Assembly (NCBI GenBank): GCA_025201345.1
Contig: JAIXMG010000028.1
Coordinates: 124,001 to 188,000, forward strand
Source of the DNA: Thamnidium elegans
Taxonomy: Eukaryota > Mucoromycota > Mucoromycetes > Mucorales > Mucoraceae
DNA: 64,000 nt
Reading direction: 5' to 3'
Positions 12,640 through 23,562 of this stretch are shown here, in pieces. The position numbers were made by a program, and so were the translations under genes. Under the pieces are notes generated by a model. It was not told the DNA's origin. It worked only from the letters and a program-made list of their open reading frames with translations, and did no database searches. Numbering within the stretch: the first letter of the stretch is position 1; every line of letters begins with the position of its first letter.

Positions 12640-13560
12640 AAAATGATGTTACGCACTGAATTTTCCATACTCCTCAAGTACATAACTCTTCTACTATTTA
12701 TTTTATTTAAATTATCTTTCTTGGTGCTGTCACCTACGTTCTACCAAATCTATTCATTACTGTTACACTATTTCATATCTATTATTATCCTGAATTATTT
12801 ACCCCTTTTCCATACGCTACTATTACATTTGCCCTTTTTATTTTACTACATATCTCCATATGTAAGCATTGTAACTATTCTTTTTATCTTTTATTGTACT
12901 ACATATATTTAATGTAGGTACCGTTACCAATACTTTTACCTTTTATACTACACTACATATTTTCAATGTAGATACTGTCACTTTTTCTCCCTTTATATTA
13001 TTTTATTTCACTTACACATGTAAGAACGTCAGATGTCAGTTATTCTAGAATGAAAACTGAAACATTTATTATTACACAACTTTTTATCATCTTATTAATA
13101 TCCTTCAAACATTTCATGGATACTTCAAATCATATTTCAAGGTCTCTTTGATAAAATATCAAAGGACATCCTTACCGAACTTATTTAGTATAAATATCAT
13201 TATATTTTCTCACCTTAAATAAACTTATCTCACTTTTACCTTTAAACTTTTATCATATAATCCTTTAGGATATTATTATTTTGTACTTAAGACCCTTTGA
13301 ATATATTTATTATTCATTGTATTTCCCTTTTTATTTTACTTTTCCTTATTATAAACCTTTAAGTTTATAATATCTTTTACAGTCGGACAACTTAAAACCT
13401 GATGCTCACTAAAACTTTTATTTGAACTTTTATATAACAGCCTTACTGTTTATTTAATTTCTATCTCATTCTTCATTTTATTTACCACTACAAATAACTC
13501 AATTTGTAACAATGATATGAATACCTTTAACTTTTATTTTATTAAAATATAATTCACTTT
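12640..13560. repeat. Pyrimidine-rich repeat region with recurrent short stem-loops
   Basis: The plus strand is G-poor and made of diverged units such as TTTTATNNTACTACATAT, three to four of them at 52-58 bp spacing between 12840 and 13030. Units carry inverted repeats: 12847-12864 (TACATAT/ATATGTA), 12899-12917 and 12953-12971 (CTACAT/ATGTAG), 13011-13024 (CTTAC/GTAAG). Similar stems follow at 13146-13164 (CTTTGATA/TATCAAAG), 13260-13271 (ATCCT/AGGAT), 13349-13370 (TTATAAAC/GTTTATAA) and 13489-13508 (TACAAAT/ATTTGTA). No protein is supported. Confidence 0.55.
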
Positions 13561-13570
13561 TTGTAAACAG

Positions 13571-14120
13571 TTTAATCTTATACTTACCTTATCTTATAAA
13601 AGACCTTTAAAATCAAGCTCTTTTATTTCATCTTTATTACTTTATTTTATTTTGTACTTGAATTCCCTTGGATCTTACTTTCTATTGTACTTTTTACCTA
13701 AATCTTTTATTCTACTTTATCACTTAAGTCGTTCTATTTATAAAACAGGAACTGGTGCTCACTTTTCTTATTATTACCTTATTATACTCTTTTTATACTT
13801 TGCCATACTATCTATTGATTAACAATGGTTTCTAATTTTTGTAACAGTAAGAACGGTGAATTTTGTCACTGTTAGAATTTTTTATGTGGTAGAGAAACAA
13901 AATAAAAGATAAAAGGTAATAGTAAGCTTAAGTGAGCACCAGTTCCTGTTTTATAAGTAGAACGACTTAAATAAAATAAGGTAAATAAGGAGTTTTAGAT
14001 AAAGTACAATGGAGAGTAAGAACCAAGGGAATTCAAGTAGAAAATAAAACATAGAATAAAGAGATGAATAAAAGAGCTAGTTAGGAGGTCTTTTATAAGT
14101 TAAAGAAATATAAGATTAAA
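13571..14120. repeat. Long imperfect inverted repeat (arms of about 225 bp)
   Basis: Arm 13571-13800 is closely similar to the reverse complement of 13898-14120. Shared blocks include CTTGAATTCCCTTGG, ATAAAACAGGAACTGGTG and CTTATAAAAGACCT, with scattered mismatches. The roughly 100-bp spacer itself holds a 7-bp inverted repeat, TAACAGT/ACTGTTA (13842-13874). A transcript through it would fold into a long hairpin. The right arm lies inside the proposed mariner element and the left arm outside it, so the history is composite. Confidence 0.75.
13841..13870 (+). repeat. Left terminal inverted repeat of mariner-like element
   Basis: It matches the reverse complement of 15941-15970 with three mismatches. 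It lies within the loop of the larger inverted repeat. Confidence 0.65.
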
Positions 14121-14299
14121 TTATAAACAAAATGAATTAATTTTTTTAGATTATGTCTTTTTTGTTGACTATTTATATGTCTTTTTAGAATTATGACAAT
14201 AAATATTTTTTATGAGTAATGTAAGGGAGTAATATTAAGGTTATAGAGCATCCACTTTATGGATGATCCATCACTAAATAATGTAACCTTTACGTTTAG

Positions 14300-14675
14300 A
14301 AATTTTATCCTTTTGAAATAAGAGAAATGTCACTATAAGTTAAATCAAGTTGACCTAAAAATGACATGTATGTTTTGACTTCAAAACGTTTAGAGTGGAA
14401 TTCTATTATAACATTGAATGATTTATCGTTTAGACTGACTGGCAAAGTTGTATAGAATTTTAGCAGGTATGGCATTACATGTCTCAGCAATTCTATCAGA
14501 CATGTTTCTTCAGTCAATAGTTTGTGACATTTCAAGTTTCCTTTTAAGATTGCCCAAAACTGTTCAATTGTGTTTAATTCAGGCAAATATGGAGACAGAT
14601 ACATCAGCTTATAACCACGACTTTCGATTTTTCTCGTCATCGGTTTTGATTTATGTATAGTACAGTTATCCATCA
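14300..14675. repeat. Left arm of near-identical internal inverted duplication
   Basis: The reverse complement of this segment equals 15491-15868. Both encode the same 123-residue transposase C-terminus and even the same antisense frame, so nucleotide identity is near complete. The spacer is about 815 bp. Confidence 0.85.
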
Positions 14676-15490
14676 TCAAATAATTCCCTTTTAGATCTTC
14701 ATTAAGATCCATGATATCAAATAGAACATTCATGAATTTGATAAAGCGCGCAGTTGTCGTACCTTTTGATATTGATTCTGAACTATCTTGCGCGCTGCTC
14801 TCGTTATTATTATCAATATACTATATAGCTGGTTCTTCTATAATAAATCCATCTATAGTATTTTTTTTGTCCTTTGCTACTTTTCTTTTTTTTTTTTTTT
14901 TTTTTTTTTTGCTTGTAGGTGCCTTGTTACTTTGAAGCTTCTCTCTCTCTTTTTTTTTGGTGGTGGCTTCTTTATCGCTACATGAATGATGCTAGATGCA
15001 TATATAGCTCCAATGATCGTATGGGATGGGGTCTTTGTTTTAGCTGTCTTCATTATGGCAGGTGTTCCAGTATCTGCTCTGGCCCAATTATTTCTCAAAT
15101 TTATATGAAATCCAGCTTCGTCGATAAAGATATAGTTTTTTTTGTAAAATCTACATCAGAGTCTTTCCATTTCATAAACCATTCATATCTCGGTCTCTAA
15201 GTTATCAGCAAAGTTTCTAGTTTTGGGTTCAAATGTAGGTTCTTTAATCGACACAAGCATATTGTTCCTCAAGTGATGATTAAGCTGCGTTTCGGAAATA
15301 GAAAAGCCCATAAATTCTTTAGATAGTTCACCGATAGTATCTTCAGAATAAAGCTGAGGAACCTTATCAACTAGTTCTCGAATATATGTCTTGTATTCAG
15401 TTGTGAAAGAGCTTGGACGGCTAACGTTATTTTTTGAAAGTTTGTATGGCACTTCATTTGTTTCCTGATAACGTTCCCACCATCTCCGGG
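14305..15490 (-). pseudogene. Broken DDE transposase (Tc1/mariner/IS630 family), main copy
   Basis: Read on the minus strand. Helix-turn-helix part 15490..15183 (RRWWERYQETNEVPYKLS, then DTIGELSKEFMGFSISETQL). First catalytic Asp in IYLDEAGFHINLRNNWARAD (about 15155-15075). Second Asp in MMDNCTIHKS (about 14670). Glu in LSPYLPELNTIEQFW, 35 residues after that Asp, which gives the DD34E spacing of IS630/Tc1. Damage: the N-terminus is cut at 15491 by the inverted duplicate, a T-run at about 14889-14910 disrupts frame, and an in-frame stop lies near 14823. In the family this enzyme cuts and pastes at TA; this copy cannot be active. Confidence 0.8.
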
Positions 15491-15868
15491 TGATGGATAA
15501 CTGTACTATACATAAATCAAAACCGATGACGAGAAAAATCGAAAGTCGTGGTTATAAGCTGATGTATCTGTCTCCATATTTGCCTGAATTAAACACAATT
15601 GAACAGTTTTGGGCAATCTTAAAAGGAAACTTGAAATGTCACAAACTATTGACTGAAGAAACATGTCTGATAGAATTGCTGAGACATGTAATGCCATACC
15701 TGCTAAAATTCTATACAACTTTGCCAGTCAGTCTAAACGATAAATCATTCAATGTTATAATAGAATTCCACTCTAAACGTTTTGAAGTCAAAACATACAT
15801 GTCATTTTTAGGTCAACTTGATTTAACTTATAGTGACATTTCTCTTATTTCAAAAGGATAAAATTTCT
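15491..15868 (+). pseudogene. Inverted duplicate of the transposase C-terminal part
   Basis: The plus strand encodes MMDNCTIHKS to DISLISKG, identical in protein to the minus-strand main copy. It lacks the HTH and first catalytic Asp. It begins abruptly at TGATGG (15491), where the main copy's N-terminal coding ends, and stops matching at ATAAAATTTCTA (about 15868). The remaining 100 bp lead to the right terminal repeat, so this segment seems to keep the original right end of an element in plus orientation. Confidence 0.8.
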
Positions 15869-15940
15869 AGACATAAAAGAACAATCATTTTTGGCTTAGT
15901 GCCATTAATCTTTTTGGTCACGAACATTCAATTTTCTGAA

Positions 15941-15970
15941 AGTGAAAAAATCCACCGTTCTTACTGTAAC
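15941..15970 (-). repeat. Right terminal inverted repeat of mariner-like element
   Basis: Inverted partner of 13841-13870; a TA dinucleotide flanks the CAGTAAGAACGG end. Confidence 0.7.
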
Positions 15971-17651
15971 TCTTTTGTTACTATGATTTAAAGGATAAAA
16001 GCTAAAAGTATAATTAAAAAGTTAAAAGATAAATATGGTTTATTAATTAGATTATCGATCTTTTTATACCACCCCATGATTACTGACTTTTAATGGCTAC
16101 ATATTGTTCCTTAAGCAGCTATCTGTAATAAAAATCATGTAGATTAACTCTAATTTTACTGTACCGTCTTTATTTTTACACAGAGATTGCAGTATCTTAA
16201 AATTTGATCTCACCAGATGAGTATATAGCCCAAGATGAAAAAAAAAAGTACTGCACCAGAGCGAAAAAAGTTTATGTTCCTGAACTATAACGCATGTCCA
16301 ATTATTTATACGACGAAATAACACTTCTTTACTTTTCGATATACTTTATTTATCTGTTTTTGAAGTTCGACTTCTCAGAAAAAAAAATGATACAGTAAAA
16401 AACTTTCTAAATATCCTTCGCCTAAATTTCTTAACGCATATATAAAAAAATGGCGAATAGATACCTATCTTAATGCAGTCCAGCAAAGTGACAAAGAAGC
16501 GGTTTTAAAAGAGCTTGCGAAGAAGAAGAGGCAGAAAGTAGAAGTACTGATATGAAGAATAAAATCGAGGATGATCGAATTTTAAAAGCTTTACACGAAG
16601 AAATGAACGTCAGGCTATCAAGAAAAAAAACAGATTATGTTTAGTTAAAAATCAAAATAAGAAGAGAAAGAAAGGAGAAAGAGAAAGCTAAAGAAGAAAG
16701 CAACACTTTGAAGAAAAAAAGTAAGTGTTGATGTAAAGATTGATATTGAAGAAACGATGATAGTAATACTTTTTAAGGTGATGCGTTATACTAATTTTTT
16801 TTTTGGTGACTTTTGGTTTATACATGTATTTTTTCCGGTTAGGGTTAATTTTTGTCGGTTTTACTAATTTTTATCAGGTTCATAATTCGCTTGCCATTCA
16901 GTATTTATTCACGCTAAAATGATTATTTAAATTAATCACATTTTTTTTTTAAAAAAAAAGGGGTGCTTATGTAATCGTTGCAATAAAAGAAAAGGAATAT
17001 GTATTAGGGTTAAAAGTTGAAATAAAGAATTCACGATTAAAAAATTATAAACGATTACCCTAAAAAGAAATTATACAACAGTTTTTTATTAGGAGAACTT
17101 TGACAACGATATGTACACAAGACTAAAAAAAAAAAAGCATGCGATATATATAGTGCTTCAAAAAAATAATAATTTGACAATGCTCAATAAAAGTTATCAT
17201 GTTTTTTTAGACTATTCACCAAGGAGCACTATTTTCGACAAGAAGCACTATTGCTTGTGAAACATACTCTTGCACTACATTGTAATGACTGTTGAATTAA
17301 AACAAATTACAACACACTGCTAAAAAAGGACTTGTTTATTCCAAATGGAGATACCATACAAAGAAAATACAAAAACATTCGTAAAAAAAAAAAAAAAAAA
17401 GCTTATTGATTCTTCTACTATCGAAACAACTTGAATATCTCTCTCTCTCTCTCTCTCTTTTTTTTTCTTTTTTAATTATTTTCAAAATTTTTATTGTATA
17501 AACATACAAAAAAAGCAATGGTAAGTAATATATTTCTCCGATAAAAAAGTGGAAAGCCCTTAAAAATTTGAGGGTGAATAACAACATATTTTCTTGACAC
17601 CTTTTTTTTTTTCTTTCATTCTTTAGTCCAAAGAGTTTTTAAACAAGAACT
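15971..17651. other. AT-rich spacer with weak coding-like remnants
   Basis: No intact gene. A short stretch at about 16450-16556 reads RIDTYLNAVQQSDKEAVLK in one frame before a stop, perhaps a relic. A CT microsatellite lies near 17434-17457 and a poly(A) tract near 17383-17400. Confidence 0.35.
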
Positions 17652-20140
17652 ATGGGTAATAAAACCACACATAAAACCAATTATCCTCTTCGCCCGACTA
17701 TACCACATGTATATATGGGAGGTGTCCAAAAGCGAGAAGCGAAATCTTCACGTGTGGGTAGAAGGGCAAGAGAAATAGTTCGAAAGAATTTGGCTTTTTT
17801 TACGAAAAGCATCAATCCTTTGATAAAACTCAACTCTACTAACGATCTCCTGCTATCCAACAACAGTGTCTCACATAATAAACTTGCATCAAATGAACAA
17901 GAAGATGCTGCATCATATCAATCTTTAAAGGAATCACTGACACAAGACTATGGATTACATGCTTCTCCGTCTTGGCAGTATGTAGCTTCTACTATAGGTG
18001 AACCTAGGTTTCCTCCTATTGATATCTTACCACGTACTTGGAAAGATAGTTTAAAAGTTGATCAACAAGAATTGTATGGTTTTTCAACTAAACAAATAAA
18101 ATATCAAGAGCTGATTTATGAAATTATTTTGACTGAACAATCATATGTAGATGACTTGATTTTAGTTTATAAGGTAACTAAGAAAAAAAAAAGCGTACCT
18201 GAAAAAATGCTCCGAAATAACTAAAAAATAGGATTTTTTTTTATTATAGATATTTATTAAAGAAACTTTACGATGGGATGGATTACCAACAGCAGTAAAA
18301 CACTTGTTTGAAAATATATTTCAAATTATTAGACTTCATTTACAGCTATTAAAGGTATATATATATATATATATGTATTATATATGTAAAAATGTTACTT
18401 ATGTGTTTTACAAAATAGGAATTAAGAGCACGTCAAATGGAACAACATCCTGTTATTCATTCAATTACAGATATTTGTAGAGCATTTGTAAGGTTAATTA
18501 AAATAATAGAAATATACATAGTTTTTTTCTAAAAAAAAAATGGTTGTCATTTATAGATTTCTAGATTTGAAGTATATGCTGCTTATTTTTCTAATTTTGA
18601 AAAAGCTAGTAACATTATTATGGAAAGTATCAGAATAAAAGACAATTTAGGTTCATTTATATCTGTAAGTTTATTATTGAATACATACAATAGAGTAATA
18701 CCTAACGACCTTTATGGTTACTAGCGTCGATCATTATGGGCAGAGTGTAGGAACTTACCATTTTCAGCCTACTTACTTACACCAATACAACGCGTGATGA
18801 AATACCCACTTTTCTTTAAATCCTTATCTGAATGTTTACTACAAAGTGACGGAGAATACAAGGAAATTCAAGGTTTCTTGGTTGAATTAGATGTAACACT
18901 GCGTTACTTTGAAAAACAAAAGAAAGAATCCGAAGATTTTTTAAAGTTGGAAGATTTAGCATGTCGAATTAAAGGATTAGAAGGTTCCACTATACGGTTA
19001 GCAGAACACCATCGAAAGTTAATTTATGAAGGGTATCTATATCTTGTGCCCGTATCTGATCCATCCTATCCTTCGGTCCGATTAGAGGATTCATCTGGAT
19101 CTTTTGCAAGTTCGGTTTATAGGCCTAGTTTGACTAGAAAGAGTAGTACCTTTTCATTAGCTTCTAAAAAAATGAAACGAGCCTACGTGTTTTTATTTAA
19201 CGATATGATTGTGTGTACAAGTGTAAGCGTGTACTCATATAAAATATATATTATAACAACTAAAAAAAAACTCCCTTTTTTTTTTTAATTATTATAGGAA
19301 AGAGATAAAAAGAGATCAAGTCCAACTGAAAATAAAGCAATGGGCCCACCGCCTCGTAAAGGAACTTATTACGGACCCTCTCCCGACACACTTTTTAAAA
19401 TCACACATACACCAGGTAAAATCACACTTGTTGATAGAGCAGTAACTAGAGAAGTAAATCCTACACACACGGAAAAGTTGTCCAGAAGAGGATCTGCATT
19501 ATTTCAATCGTTAAGAAGATACGGATCTCGTCAGAACGAAGAAAGTGATACTAATAGCTTATCTTCCCCTAGTAGTGAATCCTCTCAAGCTACCTATTTT
19601 ACATCACAGAGCTGTAACGACTTGTACTATCAAAGCAAACCTATTCATTTAGAAAGACATCCATTGCAGTTTATTTGCTCAGTTGCTACACGAAATCTAA
19701 CTAATCTTCACTTTGAGGCAGACACACCAGAAGAAAAAGATATTTGGTGTCAACATATTGAAAGCGTATTAGAAGAACACGTACAGCGAAATCAACAAGT
19801 GAATAATAAGGAACAGGAGTTAAGCCCAACAAATTCTACTTATTCTTTTGAAAGTATATCTTCAGCTGAATCTATCACATTTACACCTTCTTGGACTGGA
19901 TATTGTGATGTAGAAAGAATGGATATAGATGATGTAGAACAGCAACAACAACAACAACAACAGCAACAATCAACAGTTATTTCAGTAAAAGAAGAAACTA
20001 ATAATAATGAGTTAGATAAAAGTCAAGACCTGTTACAGACAATTATGGGTGAGTTTGGTGATACAATATGGAATATGGGATCTCCTGTGGGAATGTCACC
20101 TTATCAGTTACGGCAATCGTTTTCCAACGTAGGATCTTAA
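17652..20140 (+). CDS. Rho guanine nucleotide exchange factor (DH-PH)
   Basis: Activates a Rho-family GTPase by promoting GDP release, probably at the cell cortex for polarity or wall growth. Exons 17652..18173, 18250..18354, 18419..18487, 18557..18664, 18725..19222 and 19298..20140 give 714 aa. The DH domain runs from about residue 150 (KYQELIYEIILTEQSYVDDL) through exons 2-4 to the diagnostic helix LLTPIQRVMKYPLFFKSL near residue 285. A PH domain follows from about 350 (LIYEGYLYLVPVS, AYVFLFNDMIVCTS) to about 570 (EEKDIWCQHIESVLEEH), interrupted by a long Ser-rich insertion. A polyglutamine run is encoded near 19940-19970. The N-terminus is basic and disordered. The exact subfamily (Rom, Rgf, Bud3-like) is not resolved. 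Confidence 0.88.
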
Positions 20141-20712
20141 CTACAATAATATATATATATATATATACATATACAGTGCGGCTGGTAAATTTTGTCCGTT
20201 TTGAAAAAAATAAATGGCGATTACCGAAAAAAAAAAATGTCGGTTTCTGCACCAGTGATTGTTGTCTATTATCGTTATTAAAACCAAAGTTTTTTACTAT
20301 GTTTTTGTGCTCTTTATTACGATGAATTCGTTTTAAAATGTAATTTAAGTTACTGCAATTGTTCAGAATATGCTGTAAATTTGAAAGCTGATATTAGGTA
20401 ATATACGAAGACATCCTATTTTAATAAATCCAAGACGACAATAATTGGTGATATTTTGATTTCTGATTAGAGACATTTATCCTTTGCGAAACGATATTTA
20501 CTAACGACATTTGATTCTTCAAAACTGACTTACTGTAGTGCCAAATTGAGTAACAAAAGTTTATCAGATCTAACTAATGATTTGAGGCTTGTAAATGCGC
20601 AGCTATTTGTTTACATTGATTACAAGATATAAAAGAGTATTTCAAGTCCCGTATCCAAGTTTTTTTTTCCCTTTTTTTTTTTTTTTTTCTTTTCTTTTTC
20701 TTAAATGATAAA
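20141..20712. promoter_or_regulatory. Spacer and promoter of the Gcn4-like bZIP gene
   Basis: It contains a TATAAAA box at 20628-20634 and a long T/C tract at about 20661-20700 directly before the start region. No perfect TGASTCA is present. The predicted leader after the TATA box is short (under about 60 nt). Confidence 0.45.
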
Positions 20713-20716
20713 ATGA
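20705..20716 (+). promoter_or_regulatory. Three-codon upstream ORF overlapping the bZIP start codon
   Basis: ATGATAAAATGA: the uORF ATG lies 8 nt before the main ATG (20713), and its TGA stop overlaps that ATG as ATGA. GCN4/cpc-1 messages are classically controlled by uORFs. Here the arrangement would require leaky scanning or termination-reinitiation. Confidence 0.5.
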
Positions 20717-21417
20717 GTAATACTGGCTTTACACCAACTAATCAATCCAACAACTTATTTCCACCACTTGACTCGTCATCAGATAATCAACCGTTACTTT
20801 GGAATAATGTCAATACGTTTACAATGAGAGATGATTCAGAGTGTTCTAGTTCACCACCTAATGCAGGATATGCTGTATACCCTTTAGTTGACAATAATAA
20901 TAATAATAATACGAAAGCAGAGGACCCTACTGTATTTAATATATCTTGGGGTGGAGACGATAAACCACCTTGTGAACTTCACCCCGAAAAAGAAATTGAA
21001 GAACCTGTGAAACTATCAAGACCATTGCCTAAACCACGTGGTATCCGAAAATTACCAGAGCCAGAGCCATCAGAAGATGGCACCATTGATGAAGATACAT
21101 TAAAGAGAAGAAAGGTACAAATTATAAGTAATAATTTTACTGCTTTTTTATTTAGCTTTTTTGTTGTTTTTTTTTAGAATACAGATGCAGCGAGGAGATC
21201 ACGTATGAAAAAATTTATGAAGGTTGATCAACTCGAAAATAGAGTAGCTAGTCTGCAGGCAGAAAATGCGAAATTAACACTTAACAATGCAGTATTAGAA
21301 TCTGAAAAACGTAGCTTGTACGCAAAAGAAAATGAATATAAAAAGAGAATTAGATACTTGGAAGAAGTAATGAAATGTAATGGTTGGGATTTTTCAACTG
21401 ATCATACACAGTGGTAG
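20713..21417 (+). CDS. GCN4: bZIP transcription factor, Gcn4/CPC1-like
   Basis: Exons 20713..21114 and 21179..21417 join as KRRK|NTDAARRSR; the acceptor TTTTTTTTAG ends at 21178. About 213 aa. The C-terminal bZIP has the Gcn4-type basic motif NTDAARRSRMKKFMK (N-x7-R), followed by a leucine zipper (QLENRVASLQAENAKLTLNN), and extends into a longer coiled coil. The N-terminal half is acidic and Asn/Pro-rich, with aromatic/acidic activation-like segments (for example TVFNISWGGDDKPP). Gcn4-family factors bind TGASTCA and induce amino-acid biosynthesis and tRNA synthetase genes when amino acids are short. Atf-type bZIPs remain possible, but the AARRSR core fits Gcn4 best. A short uORF overlaps the start. 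It is convergent with the next gene, 159 bp apart. Confidence 0.8.
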
Positions 21418-21576
21418 TTTTTTTTTTTTCGGGAATAAACTCCTTTTATACATACAAATACAATTTTATTTTCTTGCTGCTGTCAAGTCCCCCCTACTGT
21501 GTGTATCATGTGATTCCGGCAGAGAGAGTGTGTTTATGTAAACTAAAAATGTATATCTTTTTTTTTTATTATTATT

Positions 21577-23323
21577 TTAAAAATTATAACCAGAAAAAGT
21601 ACTGAGTCTATTACTATTGTTGGATGGTTTTGATATATATTGTGATGACCTACTTGGAGTCATGTTTGGTGGCGGCATCATCATTTGTTGCTGTGGTTGT
21701 GGTTGCATCATCATTTGAGGTATCATATACTGAGGATTATGAATTGGAGTTGACATACTTATTTGAGGTATAGGAGAACTTTCACTTCTAATCATTTGTG
21801 ATCTCATCATTTTATTATTATCGTACAACATGGTACTAGGTGGTCTACTCGCTCTTTGTTGTTGTTGTTGTTGTTGTTGTTGTTGCTGAATAGCATAATC
21901 ACTTTTACTTGCTCTAGACATTTGCTTTCGATTAGCTTTCATTTGTTGTTGTTGTACTTGTTGTTGAAAGTTAAGATTATGTTGACCAGGATCAGGTACT
22001 CTACCTAATAAACCATCACCTAAACTTGCTTTAGATGGGTCTGGTAATTTCTTTTTATAAGTTTTACGTGATGCAGCCTTTTCTTGTTCTAATTGAATCA
22101 TAAGATCCATTGCAGATACACTTTTACGATTATTATTTTTACGGGTATTATTATCTATAGTAGACATGTTATGATATTGTTGTTGTTGCATTGCTTGATA
22201 TTGTTGAATTTGTGCGTATTGTTGAGCTTGTTGCATTTGCATCGCTTGTTGCAATTGCATATTGTATGCCATTTGTTGTTGTTGTTGCTGTTGTTGGAAA
22301 TAATACATGTCTAATTCTCCAATAGTAGACCTTCTATTACGTGCTGCGTTAGGTACAGGTTGATTATTAGGTGCTCTTACAATAGTTTCTTCAATTAATT
22401 CACCACTTTCATCATCATCATCATCATCACCATTTAATGGTGCAATAAATGATTCACTGGAAGGCGGTGTAGCTGCAGTATTAATATCGTCTGCTTCCAT
22501 TACAGTCATACGCCAATGTTCAATTGAACCTGTATTTGTATTTGTTGTTGTTTCAGGCGTAATCATCTGATTTTTAACATCACCTGTTGATCTAGTTCTT
22601 CTATGTGCGCTTGGCCCACGTTCAAGTTGCCTTAATGTAGACATTCGGCGAGCATACAACTGTTGGTCTTCTTGTACTATATATTTCCTAATTTAGTATA
22701 TATTGTGTACATTTTGCCACGTGTCTGTTCAACATACCTTCTTCATCAACACTTTCATCATCATCATCATCATCATTATTTTCTTGCTCATCTTCGTCAT
22801 CGCTAGGTTGAGGTACGCGTGCCTTTCCTTTACCCTTTGATAAAGCGATGGGAGTAGTGATCGGAATAGCAGGAATGACTGGGGCAGTACTGGTTTTAGG
22901 TACAGTAGGTCTAGGTATATTCTTTACTACTTGTACTTCTTCTTCATCCGATTCATCATCATCATCCGAGTCTTCTTCTTCTTCTTCCTCTTCATCATCA
23001 CTAGGAATAAATCTACGGCCCGGTTTACCAGTTGGGTTATTGGCTTTTAAAAATAAATTAATTATAAGCACATGTTTTTACAAGACCGAGAATATAAAAA
23101 AAAAATTTTAAGGTTACCTAATTTACCAGAAGATAACGAAGACCGACCACCATTGCTTCCGCTACTGGCACTAGAGGGTCTAACAATAGTAGTAGCTAAT
23201 TTGATGGGTTGTTGTTGATGTTGTTGTTGCTGTTGTAATACTTTTTGTTGATAAATTCTTTGAGATTCATCAGAGCGAGCACGGTTCATAGGTGGAGCAC
23301 CAGGTCTTTGTTGTGGATATCGC

Positions 23324-23355
<32 letters not shown>

Positions 23356-23562
23356 AGGTCTTTTTGAAGGCTGCTTTCTTCTATTTTGTTGTAAAGATTG
23401 GGGGTTTTGAATCGAGTTTCTCATTTGTGCATCAATATGAGCTTGATGAAAGATGATACTCTTTGACCATGGTTCAGCTTCTGTTTCTCCTGCATCTGGT
23501 GTCTTGATTGCTTTAGCTAATGCCAAACGAGAAAGACTTACTGTAACTTCGTCTACTGACAT
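21577..23562 (-). CDS. Low-complexity polyQ/acidic protein, unknown function
   Basis: Minus-strand exons 23118..23562, 22738..23043 and 21577..22676 give 616 aa. The N-terminal part (MSVDEVTVSLSRLALAKAIK) is followed by Gln/His-rich tracts. Exon 2 is strongly acidic, with runs of Asp/Glu/Ser of the kind seen in nuclear or casein-kinase-2 target proteins. Exon 3 has basic Ser motifs suited to phosphorylation (RRMSTLRQL, RRTRSTGDV, NRRSTIGEL), more polyQ, and a Met/Pro/Gln-rich C-terminus. No known catalytic domain was recognised. The RRxS-type sites could be kinase or 14-3-3 targets, which is inference. The start is the first ATG after a T/A junction tract at 23575-23596. Confidence 0.75.

Larger units (their letters stand above)
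13841..15970. mobile_element. Decayed Tc1/mariner (IS630-type) DNA transposon with rearranged interior
   Basis: Outer ends 13841-13870 and 15941-15970 are inverted copies of each other, 27 of 30 positions matching (core ACAGTAAGAACGGTG). The right end is flanked by TA, the Tc1/mariner target; the left end reads AA at that place. Inside is a minus-strand DDE transposase relic (14305-15490). The C-terminal coding part also occurs a second time in the opposite orientation (15491-15868). Interior segments between 13898 and 14300 are not typical of the family, so the element has been rearranged or hit by other repeats. It is about 2.1 kb long and not autonomous. Confidence 0.7.

Noticed and set aside
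12643..12912. 89-residue hydrophobic open frame on the plus strand
   Set aside because: It is a translation of the pyrimidine-rich repeat units (Leu/Phe/Ile/Tyr only), not a membrane protein gene.
14448..15718. Two identical 70-residue frames (14448-14660 on plus and 15506-15718 on minus)
   Set aside because: They are antisense shadows of the duplicated transposase C-terminus; their identity only confirms the inverted duplication.
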